Notes under the pieces: model-generated
The model's input: the letters and a program-made list of their open reading frames with translations, nothing else
What the model was told of the DNA's origin: nothing
The model's database searches: none
DNA from: Bacteroidales bacterium UBA3630
Lineage (GTDB): Bacteria > Bacteroidota > Bacteroidia > Bacteroidales > P3
Length of the DNA: 57,404 nt
NCBI GenBank assembly: GCA_002373995.1
Contig: DFLB01000026.1
Coordinates: forward strand, 1 to 57,404
Reading direction: 5' to 3'
Part shown: positions 24,099 to 32,378 of the stretch, piece by piece
How positions within the stretch are numbered: position 1 is the stretch's first letter
How the letters are laid out: each line of letters opens with the position of its first letter
Program-made: the position numbers and the translations under genes

Positions 24099-24221
24099 AT
24101 GAAGAAGAAAGCCTTGTTGCTCGCCGCCGTCGTGGTGTTGACGCTGGTCGCCGCCAGCTGCACCCACCACACCTGCCCCGCCTATCGTGGCAGCACCGCT
24201 ATGGTCGAGGTGGCTGAATAG
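24099..24221 (+). CDS. Tiny lipoprotein, 40 residues
   Basis: It begins two bases after the ftcD stop. It encodes a lysine start (MKKKALLLAAVVVLTLVAAS) and a lipobox AASC with Cys21, leaving a mature peptide of only 20 residues (CTHHTCPAYRGSTAMVEVAE). A strong terminator follows 24 bases later, so the gene lies inside the ftcD transcript. The lipobox, tight spacing and terminator position support a real gene. Function unknown; similar tiny lipoproteins with a CPAY-like motif occur in Bacteroidota from memory. Confidence 0.72.
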   Translation: MKKKALLLAAVVVLTLVAASCTHHTCPAYRGSTAMVEVAE

Positions 24222-24245
24222 CACCACCGCCAGACGGCAAACAGT

Positions 24246-24275
24246 AAGGGATGTCCCGGTGGGCATCCCTTTTCT
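24246..24275 (+). terminator. Terminator of the ftcD unit
   Basis: The AAGGGATG/CATCCCTT stem (24246-24253 and 24264-24271) is extended inside by CCC/GGG around a 3-base loop, and is followed by TTTCTT. Confidence 0.9.
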
Positions 24276-24299
24276 TGTATCCCTCTTATAGGTAATGTC

Positions 24300-25409
24300 T
24301 TATTGTGCGCCAAATTCCATCAGGTAGGCCTTGATGAATTCGTCGAGCTTGCCGTCGAGCACCCCGGCGACATCGCTGGTCTGGTAGCCGGTGCGATGAT
24401 CTTTCACACGGCGGTCGTCCATGACATAAGAGCGTATCTGCGAACCCCACTCGATCTTCTTCTGGCTGGCCTTGATCTTGGCCTGCTCTTCCATGCGGTG
24501 CTTTAGCTCGCGGTCGTAGAGCTGCGAACGCAGCAGGCGCATGGCATTCTCCTTGTTCTTGGGCTGGTCGCGCGTCTCGGTGTTCTCAATAAGTATCTCT
24601 TCTTCCTGGCCGGTGTAGGGGTCTTTGTACTGATAACGCAGGCGCACACCGCTCTCCACCTTGTTGACGTTCTGTCCGCCGGCACCGCCGCTGCGGAAGG
24701 TGTCCCAACTGAGGCGACTCATGTCGACGACGACCTCGATAGAGTCGTCAACCAACGGCGTCACACTGACGGACGTGAATGATGTCATGCGCTTGCCTTG
24801 TGCATTGAACGGCGACACACGCACTAAGCGGTGTACTCCCGTCTCGCTCTTGAGGTATCCATACGCGAACTCGCCCTCTATCTGCAAGGTACAGCTCTTG
24901 ATACCCGCACCTTCTCCGTCGAGCGAGTTGCTGATGACTACCTTGTATCCGTGGGTCTCAGCGTAGCGAATATACATGCGCATCAGCATCTCTGCCCAGT
25001 CCTGAGCCTCCACTCCGCCGGCACCGGCATTGATGGACAGCACAGCGTCGAGCCGGTCGCTGTCGTTGCGAAGCATGTTCTTGAATTCCAGGTCTTCTAC
25101 CTTCTTCTGTGTGAGGGCGATCTGTTGCATGAGTTCTTCTTCTGACGCATCGCCGGACTCGAAAAACTCTCCCATAACCTCCAGATCGCCGCAGGCGCTT
25201 TCAACGTCTTTGAAGGAGTTGACCCACATCTTCTTGGCATTGATGCCTTTTACTACCTTCTGTGCCTCCTTGGGGTCGTTCCAGAAGTCGGGGGCTTCTG
25301 TCTTTTTCTCCTCTTCAACAATCCAGGCTTGCTGGGCGTCGATGTCGAGGAAGCGCTTCAGCGCTTCTTTGCGCGATATGAGGTCTTTTATCTGCTCTTG
25401 GTTAGTCAT
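24300..25409 (-). CDS. prfB: Peptide chain release factor 2
   Basis: Recognises UGA and UAA stop codons. 369 residues from MTNQEQIKD. The SPF tripeptide (VRVSPFNAQGKR) gives RF2 specificity and GGQ (SGGAGGQNVNKV) catalyses peptide release. The reading frame is continuous through the region where many bacteria have the autoregulatory +1 frameshift: RFLDIDA is encoded without the CTTTGA slip site. An ATG at 25421 is in frame but lies within the T-run terminator of the upstream SRP RNA, so 25409 is preferred. It directly follows ffs. Confidence 0.95.
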   Translation of the reverse strand: MTNQEQIKDLISRKEALKRFLDIDAQQAWIVEEEKKTEAPDFWNDPKEAQKVVKGINAKKMWVNSFKDVESACGDLEVMGEFFESGDASEEELMQQIALTQKKVEDLEFKNMLRNDSDRLDAVLSINAGAGGVEAQDWAEMLMRMYIRYAETHGYKVVISNSLDGEGAGIKSCTLQIEGEFAYGYLKSETGVHRLVRVSPFNAQGKRMTSFTSVSVTPLVDDSIEVVVDMSRLSWDTFRSGGAGGQNVNKVESGVRLRYQYKDPYTGQEEEILIENTETRDQPKNKENAMRLLRSQLYDRELKHRMEEQAKIKASQKKIEWGSQIRSYVMDDRRVKDHRTGYQTSDVAGVLDGKLDEFIKAYLMEFGAQ

Positions 25410-25422
25410 AATGATATGCAAT

Positions 25423-25435
25423 AAAAAAGGGCAAG
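25423..25435 (-). terminator. 3' terminator arm of the SRP RNA
   Basis: On the minus strand CTTGCCC (complement of 25429-25435) pairs with the 5' end of the SRP RNA (GGGCAAG). It is followed by TTTTTT (25423-25428), giving RNA end and termination together. Confidence 0.8.
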
Positions 25436-25524
25436 CTGTTTATATCGCACCGCTACAACCAAACACCCTTGCTGTATTCCTACCCTGGGGGATTCAATGG
25501 GAGCTGGTCGTATAAGACTTGCCC
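25429..25524 (-). ncRNA. ffs: Signal recognition particle RNA, 4.5S type
   Basis: The terminal helix is GGGCAAG with CTTGCCC. The apical helix 8 core on the minus strand reads CAGG-GTA-GGAA-TAC-AGCA-AGGG. It has the invariant GGAA tetraloop on a GTA/TAC stem and the flanking asymmetric-loop bases CAGG and AGCA bound by the Ffh M domain. Length about 96 bases from helix end to helix end; the true 5' end may lie a few bases further upstream. It has its own -33/-7 promoter and a T-run terminator. It guides ribosomes making membrane and exported proteins to the translocon with Ffh. Confidence 0.9.
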
Positions 25525-25559
25525 AAATCGCTGTTTCTTTTCCTCTTGAAAACGGAGTG

Positions 25560-25591
25560 CAAAAGTACAACTTTTTTTTCAAATGGACAAA
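25560..25591 (-). promoter_or_regulatory. Promoter of ffs (SRP RNA)
   Basis: Minus strand -33 TTTG (complement of 25588-25591) and -7 TACTTTTG (25560-25567), exactly 20 bases apart. The next transcribed element is the SRP RNA, with prfB beyond it. Confidence 0.85.
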
Positions 25592-25624
25592 ATATTATTT
25601 TGTCTCTTTTTGTAACAGGACTGA

Positions 25625-28090
25625 TTAGCAGGGGTCTACATCGAAGTGTACGGCCACTGAAGACCATCCTTCCTGCTTCGTAAGGTCATCGGCAATGCGC
25701 ATTATGACGCGTTTGGCGTCGGCGATGGGCTCGGATTTCTCAAAACGTAGAGTGATGTCTTTAAGGTAAAGGGCACGAATACGACTGACGAGGGGGTATT
25801 CCGGCCCCATGACGCGCCAGGCAAAGGTTCCCCGTAGCTGCGCTGCCATCCAGTCGGCGGCGGCGTCGAGCACGGCGGCATCGCGATGCTTGAGGGTAAT
25901 CTGTATGAGCCGGTAGAAGGGTGGATAGCGGAAGACGCGCCGTTCCTGTATCTGCTCTTCGTAGAGGTGCTTGTAGTCGTTGGCCATCACGTCGGCAAGC
26001 ACCTGATGCTGTGGGTTGAAGGTCTGAATGATGACCCGACCCTCGCTCCCGTGCCGTCCGGCGCGTCCACTGACCTGCGTCAGCTGCTGGAAGGCCCTTT
26101 CGAACGAGCGGAAGTTGGGATAGTTGATGATGTTGTCGGCATTGACGACACCTACCACCGACACGTGTTGGAAGTCAAGGCCTTTGGTGACCATCTGGGT
26201 TCCCACCAGGATGTCTATGCGACGGTTCTGGAAGTCGTTGAGCAACTCGAGGTACTGGTTCTTCTGCATCGTGCTGTCGAGGTCCATACGGGCCACGGTG
26301 ACAGCAGGATACATGATTTGCAGGTCTTCTTCGATGCGTTCGGTGCCGACGCCGAACATGCGCAGGTGGGTGGAATGGCAGGCCGGACATTCCGCGGGGA
26401 CGGGAATACTGTAGCCGCAGTAGTGGCAGCGCAACGAGTTGCTGGCTTTGTGGTAGACCAGCGACACGTCGCAGTGGACGCATTGCGGTATATGGTGGCA
26501 GTCGTCGCACTCAAGGTGCAACGAGAAACCCCGCCGGTTCTGGTAGAGGATGACTTGTTGGCGCTGCTCCAGGGCTTGGTCGATGGCCTGTAGCAGGGTG
26601 GTGGAGAAGTGGCCCTTCATGCGGTGCTCCTTGTAGGCTTGACGCATGTCTACGATGGTGACCTCCGGAAGGCTGAAGCCGCCGTAGCGTTCCGTGATGG
26701 TGGCCAGCCGGTATTTGCCGCTGAGGGCGTTGTGGTAGCTCTCGATGCTCGGTGTGGCGCTGCCGAGGACAACGCGCGCCTTCCACATCGAGGCTAGGTA
26801 GATGGCCGCATCGCGGGCATGATAGCGCGGCGCAGGGTCTTGTTGTTTGTAACTCGTGTCGTGCTCTTCGTCGACGATGATCAGGGCTAAGTCACTGAAG
26901 GGCAGCAGCAGTGCGCTGCGGGCCCCCAGCAGCACCTGGAAGCGGCCTTCGCCGGAGGTGAGCGTGCGCTGCCACACCTCGACGCGCTGGCTGGCCGAAA
27001 ATCGCGAGTGGTAGACACCGACCTTGTTGCCGAAGTAGCGTTTCAAACGATTGATTACCTGTGTGGTAAGGGCTATCTCGGGCAGCAGCAGCAACGCCTG
27101 GCGACCTTGGCGGACCACTTCGTCGATGAGTTTGATGTAGACTTCGGTCTTGCCGCTCGATGTGACGCCGTGCAGCAGCGAGGTCTGTGGCGCTTGTTCG
27201 TTGATGCTCAATAGTTTGTATGCCGTCGCTTGCTCGCTGTTGAGCACGATGTCCGAGGCTCGCAGCAGCTCCTCGTCAGCGTAGGTCTCGATGCGGCTTT
27301 CAAGCCTTTCTTCAGCCACTAAGACATTGTTCTTCAGTAGTGTATTGAGGGCCGACCCCTGGGGCAGCATCCGCTTGGCCACCGGGTCGCGTCCCTGGTT
27401 TGAGAGGCGCAGCAGGGTTATCAGTACCTCGACTTGTTTGGTGCGCTTTTTGGCCTCAAGTGCATCGAACAGTTGCCGCAACTGCGCCTCGTCTGTGTAG
27501 GGTTGCGCAAGGCTGATATAGGTGGAGGTGCGCGGCGCAAAACGGTCGCGCAGCTCTTCATCCATCACTATAACTTCGCGCTCTATCATGGTGCGAATCA
27601 GTGGCATGACTTTCTGCAAACCCAACGCGCGTCCTATGTCTTCGACCTTCATTACGGGGTGGTCGCTCAGCAGTTGCACCACCTGCATTTCCTGCTTGCT
27701 CAGGCGCGACAGCTCGCCGTCGAAGTCGGGGTGGATGGTGACGGCGCTCTCGCTGGCCAGCTTCATGCCGGCGGGCAGGGCCACGGCCATCACGTCGCCG
27801 GGGTAGCACATGTAGTAGCGCGCCAGCCACTCCCAGAACTCCATCTGCCGTTCGGTGACGATGGGCTCGGTGTCGAGGATGGCCAGGATGTACTTCGATT
27901 TACACTGCGGCGGTGTCTCGTGCACACGTCGCACCAGGGCCGAATATAGCCTCTGGCGGCCGAACTGCACCACCACTCGCGCCCCAGCCTGCACCTTCCC
28001 GTTATACTCCTGCGGTATCCTATAGGTGTAATAGTCAGGCAGATGCATCGGCAGCATTACGTCGGCATAGTATACACGGGCCTCCTCCAT
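25625..28090 (-). CDS. priA: Primosomal protein N' (PriA helicase)
   Basis: Superfamily 2 helicase that reloads the replicative helicase at stalled forks. About 821 residues from MEEARVYYADVMLPMHLP. An N-terminal DNA-binding domain (VYYADVMLPMHLPDYYTYRI) precedes the helicase core with Walker A GVTSSGKTEVY (about 308-318), DEEHD and QRRGFSL-type motifs. Zinc-binding cysteine pairs lie in CDDCHHIPQCVHC and CHYCGY...CPAC. The ATG at 28102 falls inside the -7 box, so the ATG at 28090 is the plausible start, giving a leader of only a few bases. Confidence 0.95.
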   Translation of the reverse strand: MEEARVYYADVMLPMHLPDYYTYRIPQEYNGKVQAGARVVVQFGRQRLYSALVRRVHETPPQCKSKYILAILDTEPIVTERQMEFWEWLARYYMCYPGDVMAVALPAGMKLASESAVTIHPDFDGELSRLSKQEMQVVQLLSDHPVMKVEDIGRALGLQKVMPLIRTMIEREVIVMDEELRDRFAPRTSTYISLAQPYTDEAQLRQLFDALEAKKRTKQVEVLITLLRLSNQGRDPVAKRMLPQGSALNTLLKNNVLVAEERLESRIETYADEELLRASDIVLNSEQATAYKLLSINEQAPQTSLLHGVTSSGKTEVYIKLIDEVVRQGRQALLLLPEIALTTQVINRLKRYFGNKVGVYHSRFSASQRVEVWQRTLTSGEGRFQVLLGARSALLLPFSDLALIIVDEEHDTSYKQQDPAPRYHARDAAIYLASMWKARVVLGSATPSIESYHNALSGKYRLATITERYGGFSLPEVTIVDMRQAYKEHRMKGHFSTTLLQAIDQALEQRQQVILYQNRRGFSLHLECDDCHHIPQCVHCDVSLVYHKASNSLRCHYCGYSIPVPAECPACHSTHLRMFGVGTERIEEDLQIMYPAVTVARMDLDSTMQKNQYLELLNDFQNRRIDILVGTQMVTKGLDFQHVSVVGVVNADNIINYPNFRSFERAFQQLTQVSGRAGRHGSEGRVIIQTFNPQHQVLADVMANDYKHLYEEQIQERRVFRYPPFYRLIQITLKHRDAAVLDAAADWMAAQLRGTFAWRVMGPEYPLVSRIRALYLKDITLRFEKSEPIADAKRVIMRIADDLTKQEGWSSVAVHFDVDPC

Positions 28091-28099
28091 AATCGGGTG

Positions 28100-28107
28100 C
28101 AAAGATA
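28100..28107 (-). promoter_or_regulatory. -7 box (TATCTTTG) for priA, nearly leaderless
   Basis: Exact TAnnTTTG match ending 9 bases before the ATG at 28090, so the predicted transcript would begin about 5-6 bases before the start codon. Confidence 0.7.
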
Positions 28108-28163
28108 CGAAATTTTATTAAAATTTGAGGTCAAAAAACAGCTCCGTTGTTCGTGTATGGCAG

Positions 28164-28226
28164 GCTCTTGGTCCGGTGGTGGTCCGATGATGGTCCGATG
28201 GTGGTCCGGAGATGGTCCGATAAAAG
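28164..28226 (-). repeat. 11-bp tandem repeat CGGACCATCnn, locus C
   Basis: Read on the minus strand: left border CTTTTATCGGACC, 11-base CGGACC units, right border CGGACCAAGAGC. On the plus strand the units are GGTCCGGTGGT, GGTCCGATGAT, GGTCCGATGGT, GGTCCGGAGAT. It lies in the divergent priA/argS gap. Confidence 0.9.
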
Positions 28227-28326
28227 CCGGACGAACGACGGTCCGAAGGCGGGGGGCGCATGGGGGTAAAATTTACCGGTAACAAACGGTCAATGGGAAA
28301 ATGATGGCAAAATAGTAAAGAAATGG

Positions 28327-28357
28327 TTTGGGATATGAGCTTTTTTTAGTATATTTG
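28327..28357 (+). promoter_or_regulatory. Promoter of argS
   Basis: -33 TTTG (28327-28330) and -7 TATATTTG (28350-28357) with a 19-base spacer; the argS ATG follows 20 bases later. Confidence 0.88.
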
Positions 28358-28377
28358 CATTTTAAAACTTTTTTATA

Positions 28378-30162
28378 ATGAATATCATAAATTCACTGAC
28401 ACAGAGCATTAGCCGGGCGCTGAAGGAACTCTACGCCATCGAACAGGCGCCTGACGGCATTGTGCTGCAAGATACACGCCGCGAGTTCAGCGGCGACTAT
28501 ACCCTCGTGGTCTTTCCCTATGTGAAGCAGGCTCGCAAAAGTCCTGAGGCTGTGGCGGCAGAGATTGGCGCCTACGTGCAGAGCAACCTCGACCTTGTGT
28601 CGGGATACAACGTTATCAAAGGTTTTCTCAATTTCGAAGTGGCCGATAGCTACTGGCTGCAGTTTGTGGCAGGCGGCGCTGCCGACACCTCGTTCGGACT
28701 GAAATCCACCGACCCTGAAGCAGCTCCAGTAGTGGTTGAATACAGTAGCCCTAACACAAACAAACCGTTGCATTTAGGGCATATACGCAACAACCTCCTT
28801 GGATGGTCTGTAAGCCAGCTGCTGGCGGCCGCCGGTGCCAACGTCAAGAAAGTCAATCTGGTCAACGATCGCGGCATCCATATCTGCAAAAGCATGCTGG
28901 CCTGGTTGCGCTACGGCAATGGTGAGACTCCGGAAAGTACCGGCATCAAGGGCGACCATCTGGTAGGAAAATACTATGTCGAGTTCGACAAGCACTATAA
29001 AGCCGAAGTTAAACAACTGATGGAGAGTGGGGTAGAGGAGGAGCAGGCCAAGAAGGATGCCCCGTTGATGGTGGAAGCGCAGCAGATGCTTAAGCACTGG
29101 GAGGACGGCGATCCCGAGGTTCGCGCTCTGTGGGAACGCATGAACGGTTGGGTATATGCCGGTTTTGATGAGACCTACCGCCGGCTGGGGGTTGGGTTTG
29201 ACAAGGTTTACTATGAGTCGAACACCTACTTGCTCGGCAAGGAGTTGGTACAGAAAGGATTGGATATGGGAGTGCTGTTCCGCAAGGACGACGGATCGGT
29301 GTGGTGCGACCTCACGGCCGACGGCCTGGATCAGAAGCTTCTCCTCCGTCGCGACGGCACCAGCGTCTATATGACCCAAGACCTCGGCACGGCTCTTCTG
29401 CGCCACAACGATTTCGGAGCAGAAAGGCTTATCTATGTGGTCGGAAACGAACAAGACTATCACTTTAAGGTACTGAAGCTAATTCTCGGTAAATTAGGGT
29501 TTTCGTGGGCCGATAAAGTCTATCATCTCAGCTATGGCATGGTGGAATTGCCAAACGGAAAAATGAAGTCGCGCGAGGGAACGGTGGTCGATGCCGACGA
29601 CCTTATAGATGAGATGGAGCAGACCGCTGCCGAGATGAGTCGTGAGCATGGTAAGAACGACGAACTCAGTGCCGACGAGCAGCAGCATCTTTACCATATT
29701 TTGGCTCTCGGAGCACTCAAATACTTCATTCTCAAGGTTGACCCAACGAAGAACATGCTTTTCAATCCGGCAGAAAGTATCGACTTCAATGGCAATACCG
29801 GCCCCTTCATTCAGTACACGCACGCCCGCATACGCAGTATTGTGAGAAAGGCCGAAGAGGGTAGGGCGACGCTGGATTTCAGCAAGATATCGCTCAACGA
29901 CAAGGAACGTGCTGTGGTGAAGATTCTCCATGCGTTGCCGGCAACAATTCAGGCAGCAGCCGAGGCCTATAGTCCTGCAATGGTGGCCAACTATGCCTAT
30001 GACTTGGCTAAGGCCTACAATAGTTTCTATCAGGATACACCCATCCTGCGCGAGGAAGACGCCGTCACCAAAGAGTTCCGCGTCGCGCTGTGTCAGTTTG
30101 TGGCTAACGCATTGAAAAACACCATGAATATTCTCGGCATCGAGGTGCCGGAACGCATGTAG
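28378..30162 (+). CDS. argS: Arginyl-tRNA synthetase
   Basis: A 594-residue class I synthetase charging tRNA-Arg. It has the N-terminal additional domain (about 1-110), the HIGH-type signature in SSPNTNKPLHLGHIRNN (about 122-138), YDLGTALLRH-type catalytic segments (MTQDLGTALL) and a KMSKS-like KMKSREGT. The C-terminal DALR anticodon-binding domain ends MNILGIEVPERM. Intact and normal length. The thioesterase gene follows 7 bases after the stop. Confidence 0.97.
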   Translation: MNIINSLTQSISRALKELYAIEQAPDGIVLQDTRREFSGDYTLVVFPYVKQARKSPEAVAAEIGAYVQSNLDLVSGYNVIKGFLNFEVADSYWLQFVAGGAADTSFGLKSTDPEAAPVVVEYSSPNTNKPLHLGHIRNNLLGWSVSQLLAAAGANVKKVNLVNDRGIHICKSMLAWLRYGNGETPESTGIKGDHLVGKYYVEFDKHYKAEVKQLMESGVEEEQAKKDAPLMVEAQQMLKHWEDGDPEVRALWERMNGWVYAGFDETYRRLGVGFDKVYYESNTYLLGKELVQKGLDMGVLFRKDDGSVWCDLTADGLDQKLLLRRDGTSVYMTQDLGTALLRHNDFGAERLIYVVGNEQDYHFKVLKLILGKLGFSWADKVYHLSYGMVELPNGKMKSREGTVVDADDLIDEMEQTAAEMSREHGKNDELSADEQQHLYHILALGALKYFILKVDPTKNMLFNPAESIDFNGNTGPFIQYTHARIRSIVRKAEEGRATLDFSKISLNDKERAVVKILHALPATIQAAAEAYSPAMVANYAYDLAKAYNSFYQDTPILREEDAVTKEFRVALCQFVANALKNTMNILGIEVPERM

Positions 30163-30169
30163 CAACACT

Positions 30170-30928
30170 ATGATTTATAAGCAGACAATCGAGACACCGT
30201 CATATCTGTGCGATATCGACGATCGACTGCATCCGTGGGCAGCCGTGCGTCTTTGCCAGGAAGTGACTGAATACCACGGCAATGCTACAGGAATCGGATT
30301 TAAAACGCTGTTGGCTCAAAATCAGGCTTGGGTCATTGTGCGCGGGTTGTACAATATATACCGGCTGCCTGACGCATTCGAAAATATCGAGCTAAGCACT
30401 TGGTCGCGTGGCAACAACGGGCTTATCGCATTCCGTGATTACCGTATGACGGGGGCCGACGGCGAGGTGTTGCTGACAGGAACATCGCATTGGCCGCTGA
30501 TTGATATGACGACACGACGCGCCATGCGGTTGCACAGTGTAATTGAGCACTATGAAAATCATGACATCATGGCCACGGAATTTGCGTCGATCGACAAGAT
30601 TGTTATGCCCGCGATGACTGACAACGACATTGTTGCCCACCATGTGGCTGCATATTCAATGATTGACCACACACGTCATGTCAACAATTCCGAATATATT
30701 AAATTGTTGTTCGACAGCCTTCATACAATTGGTTTCGACAGTAACAAACCATTTCGCCTTGAGTTGAACTACCAACTTGAAAGCCGCCTTGGAGAATTGC
30801 TTTGCATTTACCATAAAGTCATTGATGGTGTTCATTACATGCAAATTTCCAATCCACGTTCATCCAGCGTTATCGCACGTATCACACCATTAACTCAGAT
30901 TTTAGTTAATGGTGATTATGTTAAATAG
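30170..30928 (+). CDS. Acyl-ACP thioesterase
   Basis: 252 residues of the acyl-acyl carrier protein thioesterase family (double hotdog fold), which releases free fatty acids from ACP. An N-terminal hotdog contains WAAVRLCQEVTEYHGNATG and an AWVIVRGLYNIYRLP strand. A second hotdog carries the conserved HTRHVNNSEYIKLLFDSL segment. GC content falls noticeably in its last third compared with argS. Co-directional with argS and convergent with the CYTH gene, whose stop lies about 30 bases away. Confidence 0.9.
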   Translation: MIYKQTIETPSYLCDIDDRLHPWAAVRLCQEVTEYHGNATGIGFKTLLAQNQAWVIVRGLYNIYRLPDAFENIELSTWSRGNNGLIAFRDYRMTGADGEVLLTGTSHWPLIDMTTRRAMRLHSVIEHYENHDIMATEFASIDKIVMPAMTDNDIVAHHVAAYSMIDHTRHVNNSEYIKLLFDSLHTIGFDSNKPFRLELNYQLESRLGELLCIYHKVIDGVHYMQISNPRSSSVIARITPLTQILVNGDYVK

Positions 30929-30957
30929 GGGTAGTTGTAATGAAAAAAAATAGCACC

Positions 30958-31428
30958 CTATTGTTGGAATGCCAGATATGAGTTGCGGAACTGTGGTTGA
31001 TTAGAAACATCTCGCCCAAACCACGATGGCGGTGTGAACGAATCAGCTGCTTCAGACGATGGAAATTCAACTTCGACGAGCAGTAACCCTTCATGTATAC
31101 CATGAAAAATATCAAGCTCGGCCGTCAAACTGATGGGATTCTGCTGGAGCGGAATTCTATATCGGGTTTTATTTATCATATTTCCTATACATTTTCCCTT
31201 CAGCAGCAGAAATTTGTCCTCCGTTAAGCGAAACTCTTCTTCTCTATTGTGGATGGCCGTCGAATTAGTGTATACTTTTTCCTTTACTGTGAGCCAAAAA
31301 ACATCGCCCGCTTTGCGAATGCGCAAAGTGGGCGACGTGCATAAATAACCCTGTTCTATTTCTTCATGTGGGTACTGCTGAAGGTTTTCAGGCACCCGAT
31401 TGACCATGAACTTGCGCTCGATCTCCAT
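30958..31428 (-). CDS. CYTH domain (triphosphate tunnel) protein
   Basis: 156 residues from MEIERKFMVNRVP. The EIERKF signature at the N-terminus defines the CYTH/TTM family. Paired basic and acidic residues follow along the beta tunnel: LRIRK, LTVKEKV, REEEFRL, KTRYRIPL, AELDIFHG and VEVEFPS. Members hydrolyse inorganic triphosphate or thiamine triphosphate, or act as small cyclases; which applies here cannot be told. Its ATG overlaps the purC stop by one base (TAATG). The frame extends upstream into purC but that is not coding for this protein. Lower GC than neighbours. Confidence 0.9.
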   Translation of the reverse strand: MEIERKFMVNRVPENLQQYPHEEIEQGYLCTSPTLRIRKAGDVFWLTVKEKVYTNSTAIHNREEEFRLTEDKFLLLKGKCIGNMINKTRYRIPLQQNPISLTAELDIFHGIHEGLLLVEVEFPSSEAADSFTPPSWFGRDVSNQPQFRNSYLAFQQ

Positions 31429-32375
31429 TAGAGAGTGGCAAGATAGTCCGTTACGTTTCGCTCGATGCGTGCGGCTACATCGGCGCAATCGTCGGCCTTC
31501 TGGAACTTTTCTCCCGTGATATGTTCGTAGAGTTCGATGTAGCGGTCACTGATGCTGTTAACGATTTCGTCGGTCATTTCAGGCACCTTCTGCCCTTCTT
31601 TACCTTGGAACCCGTTGTCCATCAACCATTCACGTACAAACTCCTTGCTGAGCTGGCGCTGATGTTCACCGCGTGCCAGCCGTTCCTCGTAGCCATCAGC
31701 ATAAAAATAGCGGCTGCTATCAGGTGTATGTATCTCGTCAATGAGATAGATTTTGCCGTCGCGTTTACCGAATTCGTATTTGGTATCAACAAGGATTAGT
31801 CCTTTGGCAGCAGCAATTTGGGTTCCGCGTTCGAAGAGCTGTAGTGCATAGCGCTCCAGCTGATCGTAGTCTTCACGGCTGACGAGACCAGTGCTGATGA
31901 TTTCCTCGCGACTGATGTTCTCGTCGTGACCCTCGTCGGCTTTGGTGGTGGGGGTTACGATGGGCTTAGGAAACTTCTGGTTCTCGACCATACCCTCTGG
32001 CAGTGGTACGCCGCAGAGGGTGCGTGCACCGGCTTTGTATTCGCGCCACGCGGAGCCTGCCAGGTATCCACGCACAATCATCTCCACTCTGAAGCCTTCG
32101 CATTTGAGGCCCACCGTGACCATCGGGTCGGGGGTGGCGAGCTTCCAGTTGGGCAGGATGTCGGCTGTGGCATCGAGGAATTTGGCTGCTATTTGGTTCA
32201 GCACCTGGCCTTTGTATGGGATGCCCTTGGGAAGTACGACGTCGAAGGCCGAGATGCGGTCGCTGACAACCATAGCCATGTAGCGGTCGTCAATGTTGTA
32301 GACGTCGCGCACCTTGCCTACGTAGAGGCTTTTCTGTTTGGGAAAATTGAAGTTCGTTTTAACAACAGCTTTCAT
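31428..32375 (-). CDS. purC: SAICAR synthetase
   Basis: 315 residues of phosphoribosylaminoimidazole-succinocarboxamide synthase, which joins aspartate to CAIR in purine synthesis. Motifs: LYVGKVRDVYNIDDRYMAMV, DRISAFDVVLPKGIPYKGQV, VEMIVRGYLAGSAWREYKAG, LVDTKYEFGKRDGKIYLIDE and IHTPDSSRYF. Longer than the ~240-residue E. coli type, matching the eukaryote/Bacteroidota-like form. It is the fourth gene of the 34456-30958 operon. Confidence 0.96.
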   Translation of the reverse strand: MKAVVKTNFNFPKQKSLYVGKVRDVYNIDDRYMAMVVSDRISAFDVVLPKGIPYKGQVLNQIAAKFLDATADILPNWKLATPDPMVTVGLKCEGFRVEMIVRGYLAGSAWREYKAGARTLCGVPLPEGMVENQKFPKPIVTPTTKADEGHDENISREEIISTGLVSREDYDQLERYALQLFERGTQIAAAKGLILVDTKYEFGKRDGKIYLIDEIHTPDSSRYFYADGYEERLARGEHQRQLSKEFVREWLMDNGFQGKEGQKVPEMTDEIVNSISDRYIELYEHITGEKFQKADDCADVAARIERNVTDYLATL

Positions 32376-32378
32376 ATC

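Noticed and set aside
30924..30962. AATAGGG/CCCTATT pairing between the convergent thioesterase and CYTH genes as a terminator
   Set aside because: The 25-base loop holds the A/T run, so it does not have the stem-then-T-run shape; too weak to list.
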